DNA of 64,000 nucleotides from Siminovitchia fortis (GCF_003605365.2 NZ_QYTU02000012.1:1-64000), one strand, 5' to 3'; positions 35,561 through 44,646 are shown, numbered from the stretch's first letter. A program made the numbers and translations. Notes: a model not told the origin generated them from the sequence alone.

Positions 35561-37177
35561 CAATAGGTTCACTAATTTATACGCCATGACACCAAGCTGC
35601 AATTTCAGCAGGTCCTCGGTGGATTTGATGTCCAGCCCTGTCCGGATTTCAATCTGATTCAGCCTGTATCTCAATGTGTGTCTATGAATATACAATTCTT
35701 CCGCGGCCTTTTGGATGCTTTGGTTATTTTTAAAATAACTGTCCAGCGTTTCGATGAGGTCGATTTCTTTGTCGTTATCACTGAGCAAACCGCTGATATG
35801 CTGCTTATATATGGATGTCAAATCAATCCCCGAACGCTCCATTTCCAACAGCAGGTCGTACATTCCCAGATCATCGTAATGGACAATATTGACGTTTTTG
35901 CTGATCAGGTCACTCAATTTAACGGCATAATGGGCTTCCCGCGCGCTTTTCCCCAAATCATCCACCTGTTTATAATCTTTCCCGATCCCTATAATTAACT
36001 CAACGTTTGGAAAATAGTAGGTCCAGTTTTTCAGTAAGTCCTTTGCGAGATGGACGGAATGCTTATATTTTTCTTCAGTGGTTTCCCCTGCGACATTCGT
36101 CAAAAAGATGATGGAATTAAGCTTTGTCTGGATCAAATGCTGTTTCTTTTTCTGGCCAAGAATTTGGTCGGTCAAATGATACAGCCTGTCTATCAAATTA
36201 ACGTCAATGTCTCCAGGATGCTTGAATGTCAGATGAAAAACGGACTGATTTAAGGTGAGGTCATAATCAAGCTTCAAGCCTTGGTCGATGATGACTCTAT
36301 CATTGATATAATTTTTGTTGAAAATGTCTTCAAGAAAATTGCTTTGAATCCGCAGCTGGGTTTCTTCGATCGCCTGCTTTTTCAAAAATTCCATCGCATA
36401 GATGGGAGCAGCCTGTTCGATGGCAATGTCATCAAGTTCCTGCCATTCGGACTCTGGTTTTGTCATGACAACCCAGCCGTAACACGATTGTTTCGCGATG
36501 ATCGGATATACGGTGGAAATGTGTTTTTCCAATGTAAAGTTCACCTTGGATTCTCTTTTTAAGCTGGCTATAAGATGTTTGGAGATGTCATTAATGGAAT
36601 AAATTGTCAAATTGTTCTCGTCATTCGTATAAATCGTCTCGTAAAATTCATTTAAGATGACAATGTGTGAACTTGTCAATTGAGCAAGACGCTCAGTTAC
36701 CTCCATCAAACTTTTGTCGTTCAATATAAGATTCGTTAATTCCCGATGGATATACTCTGCCTGCTCGAGCAGATGCATCTGGTTATTGACAATTTGTTCG
36801 AGCATAGCTTTTGTGATTTCGGAAAAATTGATGTCAGTTGGAATTTCAATCAACGGGAGATCATTTTCGTTCGCCAATTCAATGAAACTCGGCGGAATTT
36901 CCTTCATATAAAAGCTTGTATAAATGGCGATCCCCGACAGCAGTTTGGATTTTAGCAGCTTATGGAATACCTCAAGCTGCTCCTTGCTTTCCGATATTCC
37001 GAACCCCGTCGTAATCAAAAATTCCCCCGGCTGCAATCGGCCGATATCTTCCAAAACTTCTACGATGGTCACCCATTTGATGCTGTTTTCGATTCCATTA
37101 TGTCCCGCTGCCAATTTCGTTTTTTGCATAACTGGCAATTGAAGTGCTTTTTGAATGCTGATCGCTATTGTAAACAA
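35546..37177 (-). CDS. PucR-family transcriptional regulator
   Basis: 543 residues: N-terminal PucR domain (about 5-125, with GEFLITTGFGI), a central GGDEF-like CdaR-type region (about 290-410) and a C-terminal PucR helix-turn-helix (about 480-535; AAEELYIHRHTLRYRLNQIE). Members activate purine, amine or amino acid catabolic genes. The only near start codon is TTG 37177, but GAGGGG abuts it directly, so the true start is unclear. It is divergent from the aminotransferase operon and is its probable regulator. Confidence 0.9.
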   Translation of the reverse strand: MFTIAISIQKALQLPVMQKTKLAAGHNGIENSIKWVTIVEVLEDIGRLQPGEFLITTGFGISESKEQLEVFHKLLKSKLLSGIAIYTSFYMKEIPPSFIELANENDLPLIEIPTDINFSEITKAMLEQIVNNQMHLLEQAEYIHRELTNLILNDKSLMEVTERLAQLTSSHIVILNEFYETIYTNDENNLTIYSINDISKHLIASLKRESKVNFTLEKHISTVYPIIAKQSCYGWVVMTKPESEWQELDDIAIEQAAPIYAMEFLKKQAIEETQLRIQSNFLEDIFNKNYINDRVIIDQGLKLDYDLTLNQSVFHLTFKHPGDIDVNLIDRLYHLTDQILGQKKKQHLIQTKLNSIIFLTNVAGETTEEKYKHSVHLAKDLLKNWTYYFPNVELIIGIGKDYKQVDDLGKSAREAHYAVKLSDLISKNVNIVHYDDLGMYDLLLEMERSGIDLTSIYKQHISGLLSDNDKEIDLIETLDSYFKNNQSIQKAAEELYIHRHTLRYRLNQIEIRTGLDIKSTEDLLKLQLGVMAYKLVNLLKKEP

Positions 37178-37291
37178 CCCCTCTTATACACAAAGTACAA
37201 TGAATGCCGTTGTTTTTTGCATTTTGGTCGAATAGAACGGCTTCTTTGTGTCGGCTATAATTTTCTTATACACATATTAACATTTTCATAG

Positions 37292-37305
37292 CGTAAACGC
37301 TTACT
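37292..37305 (+). promoter_or_regulatory. cre-like CcpA site before the aminotransferase operon
   Basis: CGTAAACGCTTACT keeps the palindromic cre core GTAAACGCTTAC and matches the consensus at 12 of 14 positions. It lies 20 bases before the aminotransferase start, between it and the divergent regulator, and implies repression on good carbon sources. Confidence 0.65.
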
Positions 37306-37324
37306 AAAATTTGAGGTGGATATC

Positions 37325-38677
37325 ATGACAAGAACATATCTCATTAAACCTGTTTTAGACCATAAATACCCTTCCATCACGCATGGTGAAGGGATCTATC
37401 TATACGACGAGCAAGGAAAACAATATATTGACGGTTCATCCGGAGCCGTGACGGCCAGTATTGGACACGGCGTACAAGAAATCATTGAGGCGATGGCAGA
37501 GCAATCCAAGAAGGTTTCCTTCGTTTACCGTTCCCAGTTTACAACGGGGGCGGCTGAACAGCTGGCGAAAAAAATCAGTGAAATAACCCCGGGGGATTTA
37601 AACTGGTCTTTTTTTGTGAACAGCGGCTCGGAAGCGACGGAAACAGCGATGAAAATTGCCATCCAGTATTGGCAGGAAAAAGGGATGAAAACCAAAAATA
37701 AAATCATTTCCAGATGGATGAGCTACCACGGAATCACAATGGGGGCTTTATCCATGTCCGGGCACATTCAGCGGCGGGAACGCTTTGAACCGATGCTGGA
37801 AAGCTATCCATCTATTTCAGCACCTTATTATTATCGGGATGCCGGCCAGAGAACGATAGAGGAATGCGACGATTTTTATGCGCAAGAATTGGAGAAAGAG
37901 ATTTTGAGAGTCGGGAAAGATCATATCGCTGCGTTCATCGCGGAGCCGATGATCGGGGCTGCAGGAGGAGCATTAACGCCTTCGGATGGATACTTCCAGA
38001 AAATGAAAGCCGTCTGCGATCGGCATGACATTTTATTCATTGCGGATGAAGTCATGACCGGAGTGGGAAGAACCGGAAAAATGTTCGCGATGGAGCATTT
38101 TAATGTGATACCGGACATTATGGCGACCGGAAAAGGAATGAGCGCGGGCTATACGCCGATGGCCGCAGCCGTTGTAAGCGAAAGAGTGATGGAGCCGATC
38201 CTGAACGGATCCAAGATTGTCATGAGCGGCCATACATTCAGCGCAAACCCGCAGTCCGCCGCAACATCCTTGGCCGTATTGAATTATATCGAGAAAAACA
38301 ACCTTGTTGAGAATTCTGCAGTGAACGGGGCTTATTTGAAAGAGAGGGTATGTGAGCTCGCTGAAGCAAGTAAAATCATCGGGGATGTCCGCGGAAAAGG
38401 CTTATTTGTAGGTATAGAGTTTGTAGAAGACAAGTTGACGAAAAAATCTTTTGAAAGGGCGCTGGACGTTGTCAATAAGATTGTTGAAGCCAACTTTGCG
38501 GAAGGTCTTCTCGTCTATCCGGCAAACGCGGGGGCAGATGGATTGACCGGCGATGCTGTTATTTTATCTCCTCCACTTACCATTACGAGGGAAGAAGTCG
38601 ATGAACTGGTCAGAAGATTTGCGGTGGCACTTGGGAAAGTTGAGAGGGAACTTCTGGGGGAGCTTTCGAAGAGGTGA
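37325..38677 (+). CDS. Class III pyridoxal-phosphate aminotransferase (YodT-like)
   Basis: 450 residues. PLP-fold segments: FVNSGSEATETAMKIA, the WMSYHG aromatic, FIADEVMTGVGRTG (Asp to pyridine N), the Schiff-base Lys in ATGKGMSAGYTP (about residue 268) and SGHTFSANP. It resembles omega-amino-acid:pyruvate transaminases and YodT of B. subtilis. ATG 37325 follows GAGGTGG. With CoA transferase and thiolase next, it likely turns a beta-amino acid, or an acylated derivative, into a 3-oxo acid. A repeat array separates it from the next gene. Confidence 0.9.
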   Translation: MTRTYLIKPVLDHKYPSITHGEGIYLYDEQGKQYIDGSSGAVTASIGHGVQEIIEAMAEQSKKVSFVYRSQFTTGAAEQLAKKISEITPGDLNWSFFVNSGSEATETAMKIAIQYWQEKGMKTKNKIISRWMSYHGITMGALSMSGHIQRRERFEPMLESYPSISAPYYYRDAGQRTIEECDDFYAQELEKEILRVGKDHIAAFIAEPMIGAAGGALTPSDGYFQKMKAVCDRHDILFIADEVMTGVGRTGKMFAMEHFNVIPDIMATGKGMSAGYTPMAAAVVSERVMEPILNGSKIVMSGHTFSANPQSAATSLAVLNYIEKNNLVENSAVNGAYLKERVCELAEASKIIGDVRGKGLFVGIEFVEDKLTKKSFERALDVVNKIVEANFAEGLLVYPANAGADGLTGDAVILSPPLTITREEVDELVRRFAVALGKVERELLGELSKR

Positions 38678-38683
38678 ATCTGA

Positions 38684-38815
38684 AGAATAAATCCAGGGAG
38701 TTAAGAGTATTTTTGGAAAGTAAAGAGTAAATCTGAAAAGTTGAGAGTATTTTTCACAACATCGGAGTAATTCCAAAGGTTGGAAGCGTATCTCGAAAAC
38801 TAGTAGTATTTTACC
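38684..38815. repeat. Array of about seven 20-nt repeats, second family (core AGAGTA)
   Basis: Units start near 38684, 38704, 38724, 38744, 38764, 38785 and 38803. The consensus is roughly AGAGTAWWTYTGRAAAGTTG; spacing is 20 nt. It fills the space between the aminotransferase and CoA transferase genes, which otherwise seem one operon. Copies in reverse orientation occur at 61771-61920. The layout (fixed core, 20-nt step) mirrors the ATATGATCC family. Confidence 0.8.
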
Positions 38816-38846
38816 AATAATTTCAAAAAAGTCACGAGGAGCGTTG

Positions 38847-39527
38847 ATGATGTCAAAGGTACAATCTGTACAAGAAGCGGTTAAATGCATAAAAAGCGGT
38901 TCCTCTCTGATGGTCGGCGGATTCGGAGGAATCGGGAATCCGCCGACTTTGATCAAAGCCATTTTAGAAAATGGCATTAACGATCTAACTTTGATCTGTA
39001 ATGATGCGGGGTTTCCCCATGTAGGGATTGGCCAGCTCGTTACGGATGGAAGGGCGGCGAAGCTTGTCGCATCGCATATTGGTTCCAATCCGAATGCAGG
39101 GAAATTCATGCATGAAAATAAAATGAAGATTGAGTTCTCCCCTCAGGGAACGCTGGTCGAGCGCATTAGGGCGGGCGGCGTCGGATTAGGCGGGATTTTA
39201 ACTGATATTGGCGTGGATGGCCTTGTTGCTGAAGGCAAGGAAAAAGTCGTTGTTGACGGGAAGACTTTTCTTATTGAGAAACCTCTGACAGCAGATGTTT
39301 CCATAGTATATGCGAAAAAAGCTGACGAGTTTGGGAATTTAATTTTTGATAAAAGTGCTAGGAATACAAATCCATTGGTGGCTATGGCGGGAGCCATTAC
39401 AATTGCGGAAGCGGAAGAAATCGTCCCGGTCGGTGAGCTGGATCCGGAAGAAATTGTGACACCTGGTGCGTTTGTGGACATAGTAGTAAAAAGCGAAGGG
39501 GTGAACTGGACATGGGCATGGGAGTAA
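38847..39527 (+). CDS. 3-oxoacid CoA-transferase subunit A
   Basis: 226 residues, AtoD/ScoA family. The oxyanion/CoA motif GGFGGIGNPPTLI is near residue 25, and family segments NDAGFPHVGIGQL, EFSPQGTLVERIRAGG and FGNLIFDKSARN follow. Partner of the next gene, whose start lies inside this one (16-base overlap). ATG 38847 follows ACGAGGAG. It would move CoA from an acyl-CoA to the 3-oxo acid made by the aminotransferase. Confidence 0.93.
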   Translation: MMSKVQSVQEAVKCIKSGSSLMVGGFGGIGNPPTLIKAILENGINDLTLICNDAGFPHVGIGQLVTDGRAAKLVASHIGSNPNAGKFMHENKMKIEFSPQGTLVERIRAGGVGLGGILTDIGVDGLVAEGKEKVVVDGKTFLIEKPLTADVSIVYAKKADEFGNLIFDKSARNTNPLVAMAGAITIAEAEEIVPVGELDPEEIVTPGAFVDIVVKSEGVNWTWAWE

Positions 39528-40165
39528 GCGTGCGCGAAGCGATTGCAAAGAGGGCTGCGGAAGAAATTAAAGATGGAATGGTGGTCAATCTCGGGATAGG
39601 CATACCAACCTTGGTGGCCAATTATATACCTTCGAACATAAAGGTCATGTTCCACGCTGAAAACGGCGTTTTGGGGACGGGGCCTGCTCCCCAAAAAGGC
39701 GAGGAAGATGCCAATTTATGCAATGCAGGCGGAATTCCGATGACGGTGGTGCCTGGTGCCTCCTATTTTGACAGTACCCTCGCATTTGGAATCATTCGCC
39801 GCGGGCTCTTGGACGTTACGATTTTAGGTGCGTTTGAGGTTAGTGAAAACGGCGATTTGGCGAATTGGATTGTCCCTGGAAAAATCGTGTCAGGGATGGG
39901 CGGCGCCGTTGATTTGGCTCAGAAAGCCAAAAAGGTGATTGTGCTGATGAATCACACGGACAAACATGGCAATCCAAAGATTGTAAGGGAGTGCACACTG
40001 CCACTTACTGCCAAGAAATGTGTCAACCTGATTATTACAGATATGGCAGTTATCGAAGTCACTGAACAAGGATTAAGTTTGATAGAAGTGAAAGATCCGT
40101 ACACAGTTGAAGATGTGATCAATGCTACAGGGGCGGAACTTCACGTTGCTGATTTTGTAAAATAG
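39512..40165 (+). CDS. 3-oxoacid CoA-transferase subunit B
   Basis: 217 residues, AtoA/ScoB family. The catalytic Glu that forms the CoA thioester is Glu50 in HAENGVLGTG. Further family segments: NLGIGIPTLVANY, GGIPMTVVPGASYFDS, and NWIVPGKIVSGMGGAVDL. Overlaps subunit A by 16 bases. YodR/YodS of B. subtilis are the closest relatives by context (inference from recalled gene order). Confidence 0.94.
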   Translation: MGMGVSVREAIAKRAAEEIKDGMVVNLGIGIPTLVANYIPSNIKVMFHAENGVLGTGPAPQKGEEDANLCNAGGIPMTVVPGASYFDSTLAFGIIRRGLLDVTILGAFEVSENGDLANWIVPGKIVSGMGGAVDLAQKAKKVIVLMNHTDKHGNPKIVRECTLPLTAKKCVNLIITDMAVIEVTEQGLSLIEVKDPYTVEDVINATGAELHVADFVK

Positions 40166-40204
40166 CAGGGCAGCAGGTCAATCCTTCGACTCTTTAATAC
40201 GTTA

Positions 40205-40264
40205 ATACGCTGGGGGTCAGGCCCCTGCTGCTTTAACGCGTTACCATGTGGGAGCACTGACTCC
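40205..40264. repeat. Cluster of small palindromes between CoA transferase and thiolase
   Basis: GGGGTCAGGCCCC (40213-40225), TTAACGCGTTA (40233-40243) and GGAGCACTGACTCC (40251-40264) are three adjacent dyads in 60 bases. The GGGGTC...CCC type recalls a palindromic intergenic repeat of Bacillaceae. It could also lower read-through to the thiolase. Confidence 0.5.
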
Positions 40265-40288
40265 AAACAAAAAGGGAGAGGTTTCACG

Positions 40289-41470
40289 ATGCAGGATGCA
40301 GTGATTGTAGCCGGCGTCAGAACGGCGGTCGGCGCCTTTGGCAAGTCATTAAAAAATGTGGAAGCCACAGAACTGGGAAAACAAGTTTTAGAGCAGTTAA
40401 TGAAGAGAACAAGTTTACCTAAAGGCAGTGTAGAGGAAGTGATCTTCGGACACGGATACGTGCACGGCGGCGGGTTGAATTCAGCCAGAATCGCTTCCCA
40501 GCAGGCTGGCTTCCCTGAGGAAACACCGGCATATGTCGTGATCAAAGCGTGCGGCTCAAGCTTGAAAGCCATCACAAATGCGACAGCTGCCATTCAAACG
40601 GAGCAGAATGAGGTGATTGTTGCCGGAGGGACTGAAAGCATGAGCAATGTCCCTTACATTGTAAAAAACCGCTGGGGTTCCAAGTTTGGTAATATTGTAA
40701 TGGAAGATGCGCTGATGGCAGATGGCCTGGTTTGCTCTCTGGGAAATGAACATATGGGTGTGACAGTCGAACGGTTGGCTGAAAAATATCAAATCACTCG
40801 GGAAGAACAGGATCAGTTTGCTTATGACAGTCATGTGAAAGCAGCGAAGGCGATCCGGGAAAATAAGTTTTCGGATGAGATTGCCCCTATAGAACTCCAG
40901 ACACGGAAAGGAAAACAATTTTTTACAACAGATGAAAATGTAAGGGCCTCCATTGACAAGGAAAAGCTGACGACTTTAAAGCCGGTCTTTAAAATGGATG
41001 GTTTCGTGACGGCAGGAAATGCGTGTCCTATGAATGACGGGGCTGCGGCACTGCTGATGATGTCTGCTAAACGTGCGGAACAGGAGGGCTTGCAGCCGCT
41101 CGTCAAAGTAAAAGCATATGCGAGTGCCGGAGTGAACCATTCGGTCATGGGGATTGGACCTGTTCCAGCGACAAAAAAAGCGTTGGAAAAAGCGGGATTA
41201 ACGCTTGATGATATCGGCTTGATCGAGTTGAATGAAGCTTTTGCAGCCCAGGCGCTTGCTGTAATCAAGGAGCTCGGCTTGGATGAAAGCCGCGTAAATG
41301 TCAACGGAGGAGCGATTGCGCTCGGCCATCCTGTTGGAGCGACCGGTGCCAAATTGAGTGTCACGCTGATCCATGAGATGATCCGCTCCAAGACGAAATA
41401 TGGATTGGTCACGATGTGCATGGCTGGAGGTATGGGAATTACGGTTATCTATGAAAATATGAAAGTGTAA
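40289..41470 (+). CDS. Acetyl-CoA C-acyltransferase (thiolase)
   Basis: 393 residues, degradative/biosynthetic thiolase fold. The nucleophile is Cys88 in VIKACGSSLKA, the His is in GGAIALGHPVGATGA and the second Cys in TMCMAGGMG; NEAFAAQALAV is also present. It would split the 3-oxoacyl-CoA made by the CoA transferase into acetyl-CoA and a shorter acyl-CoA. AGGGAGAGG precedes ATG 40289. Thiolase is not a member of the B. subtilis yod operon as I recall it, so its presence here completes the route. Confidence 0.94.
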   Translation: MQDAVIVAGVRTAVGAFGKSLKNVEATELGKQVLEQLMKRTSLPKGSVEEVIFGHGYVHGGGLNSARIASQQAGFPEETPAYVVIKACGSSLKAITNATAAIQTEQNEVIVAGGTESMSNVPYIVKNRWGSKFGNIVMEDALMADGLVCSLGNEHMGVTVERLAEKYQITREEQDQFAYDSHVKAAKAIRENKFSDEIAPIELQTRKGKQFFTTDENVRASIDKEKLTTLKPVFKMDGFVTAGNACPMNDGAAALLMMSAKRAEQEGLQPLVKVKAYASAGVNHSVMGIGPVPATKKALEKAGLTLDDIGLIELNEAFAAQALAVIKELGLDESRVNVNGGAIALGHPVGATGAKLSVTLIHEMIRSKTKYGLVTMCMAGGMGITVIYENMKV

Positions 41471-41536
41471 CGGTTAACCGGCTTCGACAAAATGCGTGGA
41501 ATGCCAGTAGGCACCCAAGAAAAGAGGAGGTAAATC

Positions 41537-42799
41537 ATGACAGTCAAAGATAGTATCAATCAATGGATCGATAAAAACAGACAAGCGCATATAGAGTTTT
41601 TACAAAAGCTTGTTCAACTGGCGAGCACTCAGGGGAATGAAAAAGAGGTTCAAGAAAACGTCGCCCAATTTCTAACCAATCTTGATTTAGATGTGGATGT
41701 TTGGGAATTGGATGGCGAAAGATTGCAGAAGCATCCATATTTCTATTCGAATCGTGTAGCATTTGAAAACAGCCCGAATGTGGTGGGCGTTTTAAAAGGA
41801 ACTGGCGGAGGAAAATCGATCATTTTAAACGGGCATGTAGACGTTGTACCGGAAGGTGACCACAATCAGTGGGAAATTGGACCATATAGCGGAGAAATCG
41901 TGGACGGAAAAATGTACGGCCGGGGCGCGACCGACATGAAAGGCGGTAATGCTTCCTTAATGATTGCCCTAGACGCGATCAAGTCCTTGGGAATCCGTTT
42001 AAAAGGCGACGTTATTTTTCAAAGCGTCGTGGAAGAAGAGAGCGGCGGTGCCGGAACCCTGGATGCAGTGCTCAAAGGATACAAAGCGGATGCTGCCATC
42101 ATTCCGGAACCTACCAATATGAAAATTTTTCCGAAACAGCAGGGATCAAAATGGTTCCGCCTCATCGTAACGGGCAGGACGGCACACGGCGGCACAAGAT
42201 ATCATGGTGTCAGTGCGATTGATAAAACGTTTATCGTGACTGAACATGTGAAGGAATTGGAGAAAGTCAGAAACGAAAGAATTACGGACCCGTTATACGA
42301 CAACATTCCGATCCCTGTTCCTATCAACATCGGCACCATTAAAGGCGGAGACTGGCCATCTTCTGTTCCGGACATCGTGGAATTGGAAGGCCGCATCGGC
42401 ATTGCTCCTAACGAGACAATGGAAGAAGTCCAGGCGGAAATGGAACAATGGATGAAAAGGCTGGCGGAGAAGGATGATTGGTTCAAAGATCATCCCGTTG
42501 AGGTAGAGTGGTTCGGTGCAAGATGGGTTCCTGGGGAAATTGCAACAGATCATCCTTTGATGGACTCATTGATCAGCAATTTTAAAGAAGTGGCTGGGGA
42601 AGAGCCTGTGATTGAAGCAGCACCTTGGGGAACGGACGGCGGCCTTCTATCGCAGGTCGGCGATACACCGAGTGTTGTGTTCGGTCCCGGAATCACGAAT
42701 CTCGCGCATTTCCCAAACGAAGCCATTGAGGTGGAAAAAATATTTGAAGCCGCCAAAATCATTGCAGCGACGATTGTGGATTGGTGTGAAATTGATTAA
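41537..42799 (+). CDS. yodQ: M20-family deacylase, YodQ-like
   Basis: 420 residues, ArgE/DapE/ACY1 metallopeptidase family. Zinc ligands: His in LNGHVDVVPEG, Asp in GRGATDMKGG, Glu-Glu in VVEEESGG, Glu in IIPEPTN and His near the C-terminus (LAHFPNEAI). Long identical stretches to B. subtilis YodQ, including FPKQQGS.WFRL and WPSSVPD, support orthology from memory. It would remove an N-acyl group from an amino acid derivative. AGAGGAGG precedes ATG 41537; last gene before the terminator. Confidence 0.9.
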   Translation: MTVKDSINQWIDKNRQAHIEFLQKLVQLASTQGNEKEVQENVAQFLTNLDLDVDVWELDGERLQKHPYFYSNRVAFENSPNVVGVLKGTGGGKSIILNGHVDVVPEGDHNQWEIGPYSGEIVDGKMYGRGATDMKGGNASLMIALDAIKSLGIRLKGDVIFQSVVEEESGGAGTLDAVLKGYKADAAIIPEPTNMKIFPKQQGSKWFRLIVTGRTAHGGTRYHGVSAIDKTFIVTEHVKELEKVRNERITDPLYDNIPIPVPINIGTIKGGDWPSSVPDIVELEGRIGIAPNETMEEVQAEMEQWMKRLAEKDDWFKDHPVEVEWFGARWVPGEIATDHPLMDSLISNFKEVAGEEPVIEAAPWGTDGGLLSQVGDTPSVVFGPGITNLAHFPNEAIEVEKIFEAAKIIAATIVDWCEID

Positions 42800-42809
42800 G
42801 TCGATGAAT

Positions 42810-42841
42810 AACTGCCAGGAGTGAATCTCCTGGCAGTTTTC
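42810..42841 (+). terminator. Intrinsic terminator of the catabolic operon
   Basis: Perfect 12-bp stem AACTGCCAGGAG / CTCCTGGCAGTT with a 5-nt loop, followed by TTTC. Confidence 0.88.
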
Positions 42842-43015
42842 TGCTCTGAAAGTTACCCTCGTATGAATCTTCTTTCCTCAACGTCATACCTCTTTTTTTA
42901 TATCAAAATAGCAATTCACCCTGGACAAACCATAACGAATGATGCATAATAATTCATTGGTGTGGATTTTTAAAAGTTACCCTGGCATAGGTTTTTATAC
43001 GAAAGGTGATTATAT

Positions 43016-44407
43016 ATGAGTCTTCCAGCTAATGAGATTGCTTCCAAGAATAAGACCATTTCATTGAAGTCCTATTCTATTGTCCATTATTTGAAATTTA
43101 TTATTCCGTCTCTCATTGGAATTTATTTGTTTATGGTTCCGATGAAAACGGAAGAAGGGGTTACAATTCCGGTTGCGTTTTTGGCTAATGCGATTAATGG
43201 CCTTTTGGTTGATTATGTCCCGCCTGTTGCGGCGTGGTTAATGATCCTGTCGGTTTCGGTATCTATTATTGCCAAAATGTTCAAGCCGGATTTTATCATG
43301 AAAAATTCTTTTCTTCACACGGTTTTTCATGTGTCCAATACCTGGGTCATCATTCGCCTTTTGGGTGCAATTTTTGCTTTTATGGCTGTTTATCAAATCG
43401 GGCCGGAGTGGATTCGCTCCGAAAGCACAGGCGGTATGCTGGTTTATGATTTGATCCCTATTTTAATCACGACTTTTTTATTGGCCGGCTTCTTCCTGCC
43501 TTTGCTGCTCGACTTCGGTTTGCTTGAATTATTTGGTGCCTTGTTGGCTAAAGTCATGCGTCCTGTATTTAAAATTCCAGGGCGATCTTCTCTGGATTGT
43601 CTTGCTTCATGGGTCGGCGATGGGACAATCGGTGTACTTTTGACTTCCAAGCAGTATGAAGGCGGATTTTACACAAAGCGTGAAGCTGCTGTTATTGCAA
43701 CGACATTTTCCGTCGTATCGATCACTTTTACTATAGTGGTAAACCAATATTTGCATCTTGAAGATTATTTCCTTGAATATTATGCGACCATTGTCGTCGC
43801 TGGATTGGCGGCCGCCATTATTATGCCAAGAATACCTCCGTTGTCCAGAAAGCCGGATACGGGGTATGAACATACAGAGTTGAAAGTGGAAGAAGGAATT
43901 CCGGCGAATGTTACACCGCTTAAATGGGGAATCAGCGAAGCGGTTTTACAGGCGAATAAAAATAATAACGTTTCGTCCATTGTAAAAGAGGGATTCAGGA
44001 ACGTGATCGAAATGTGGCTCGGTGTCATCCCGGTGGTGATGGCGATCGGAACGGTCGGCGTGGTCATCGCAGAATATACTCCGGTGTTCAAATATTTGGG
44101 AATGCCTTTTATTCCAATTCTTTCAGCCTTGCAAGTGCCGGAAGCTGCAGCGGCATCACAGACAATGATCATCGGATTTGCAGATATGTTCCTGCCGGCG
44201 ATCATCGGAAGCGGCATCGAAAGCGAGATGACCCGATTTGTCATCGGCTGTGTATCCGTTACGCAGCTTGTGTATTTATCGGAGATGGGCGGCCTGCTGC
44301 TCGGTTCCAAACTGCCGGTCAATCTGAAGGATCTGATCTTGATCTTCTTGTTGAGAACGGCGATTACATTGCCGATTGTCGTGTTGATCGCGCATTGGAT
44401 TTTTTAA
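43016..44407 (+). CDS. YjiH-family membrane protein with nucleoside-recognition (Gate) domains
   Basis: 463 residues, about 10-11 transmembrane helices. Two Gate-type segments show in LDCLASWVGDGTIGVLLTSK and EAAAASQTMIIGFADMFLP; these are shared with nucleoside transporters and spore maturation proteins SpmA/B. AAAGGTG precedes ATG 43016. A terminator separates it from the YodQ gene, but orientation and closeness suggest it carries a substrate of the same pathway (inference). Substrate of YjiH proteins is unknown. Confidence 0.85.
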   Translation: MSLPANEIASKNKTISLKSYSIVHYLKFIIPSLIGIYLFMVPMKTEEGVTIPVAFLANAINGLLVDYVPPVAAWLMILSVSVSIIAKMFKPDFIMKNSFLHTVFHVSNTWVIIRLLGAIFAFMAVYQIGPEWIRSESTGGMLVYDLIPILITTFLLAGFFLPLLLDFGLLELFGALLAKVMRPVFKIPGRSSLDCLASWVGDGTIGVLLTSKQYEGGFYTKREAAVIATTFSVVSITFTIVVNQYLHLEDYFLEYYATIVVAGLAAAIIMPRIPPLSRKPDTGYEHTELKVEEGIPANVTPLKWGISEAVLQANKNNNVSSIVKEGFRNVIEMWLGVIPVVMAIGTVGVVIAEYTPVFKYLGMPFIPILSALQVPEAAAASQTMIIGFADMFLPAIIGSGIESEMTRFVIGCVSVTQLVYLSEMGGLLLGSKLPVNLKDLILIFLLRTAITLPIVVLIAHWIF

Positions 44408-44415
44408 AATGAAGG

Positions 44416-44442
44416 ACGACCGGTGGATGCCGGTCGTTTTTT
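44416..44442 (+). terminator. Intrinsic terminator of the YjiH-like gene
   Basis: ACGACCGG and CCGGTCGT, loop TGGATG, then TTTTT. Confidence 0.88.
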
Positions 44443-44491
44443 GATTTGTACGGAGCCGCCTGATGCACTATTTGCGTTCGGAAAAGCAACC

Positions 44492-44646
44492 TTATGATTG
44501 GAAAATGGTAGGTTATGATCGAAAAGTGGTGAGTTATGATCGTAAATTATGTTATATGATCGGAAAAAGCTGACTTATGATCGGTAATTAAGAAGATATG
44601 AACTGATTTTGGCAGGACATGGTCCTAATCGGCCATGAAATGATCC
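44492..44646. repeat. Eight-unit array of the WWATGATCS repeat
   Basis: Cores at 44492 (TTATGATTG), 44513, 44534, 44554, 44575, 44596 (degenerate), 44617 (degenerate) and 44638 follow each other at 20 or 21 nt without exception. The core here is mostly TTATGATCG, with GAAAAG after it in several units. Lies between the terminators of convergent genes, like the array at 5047. Confidence 0.85.
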
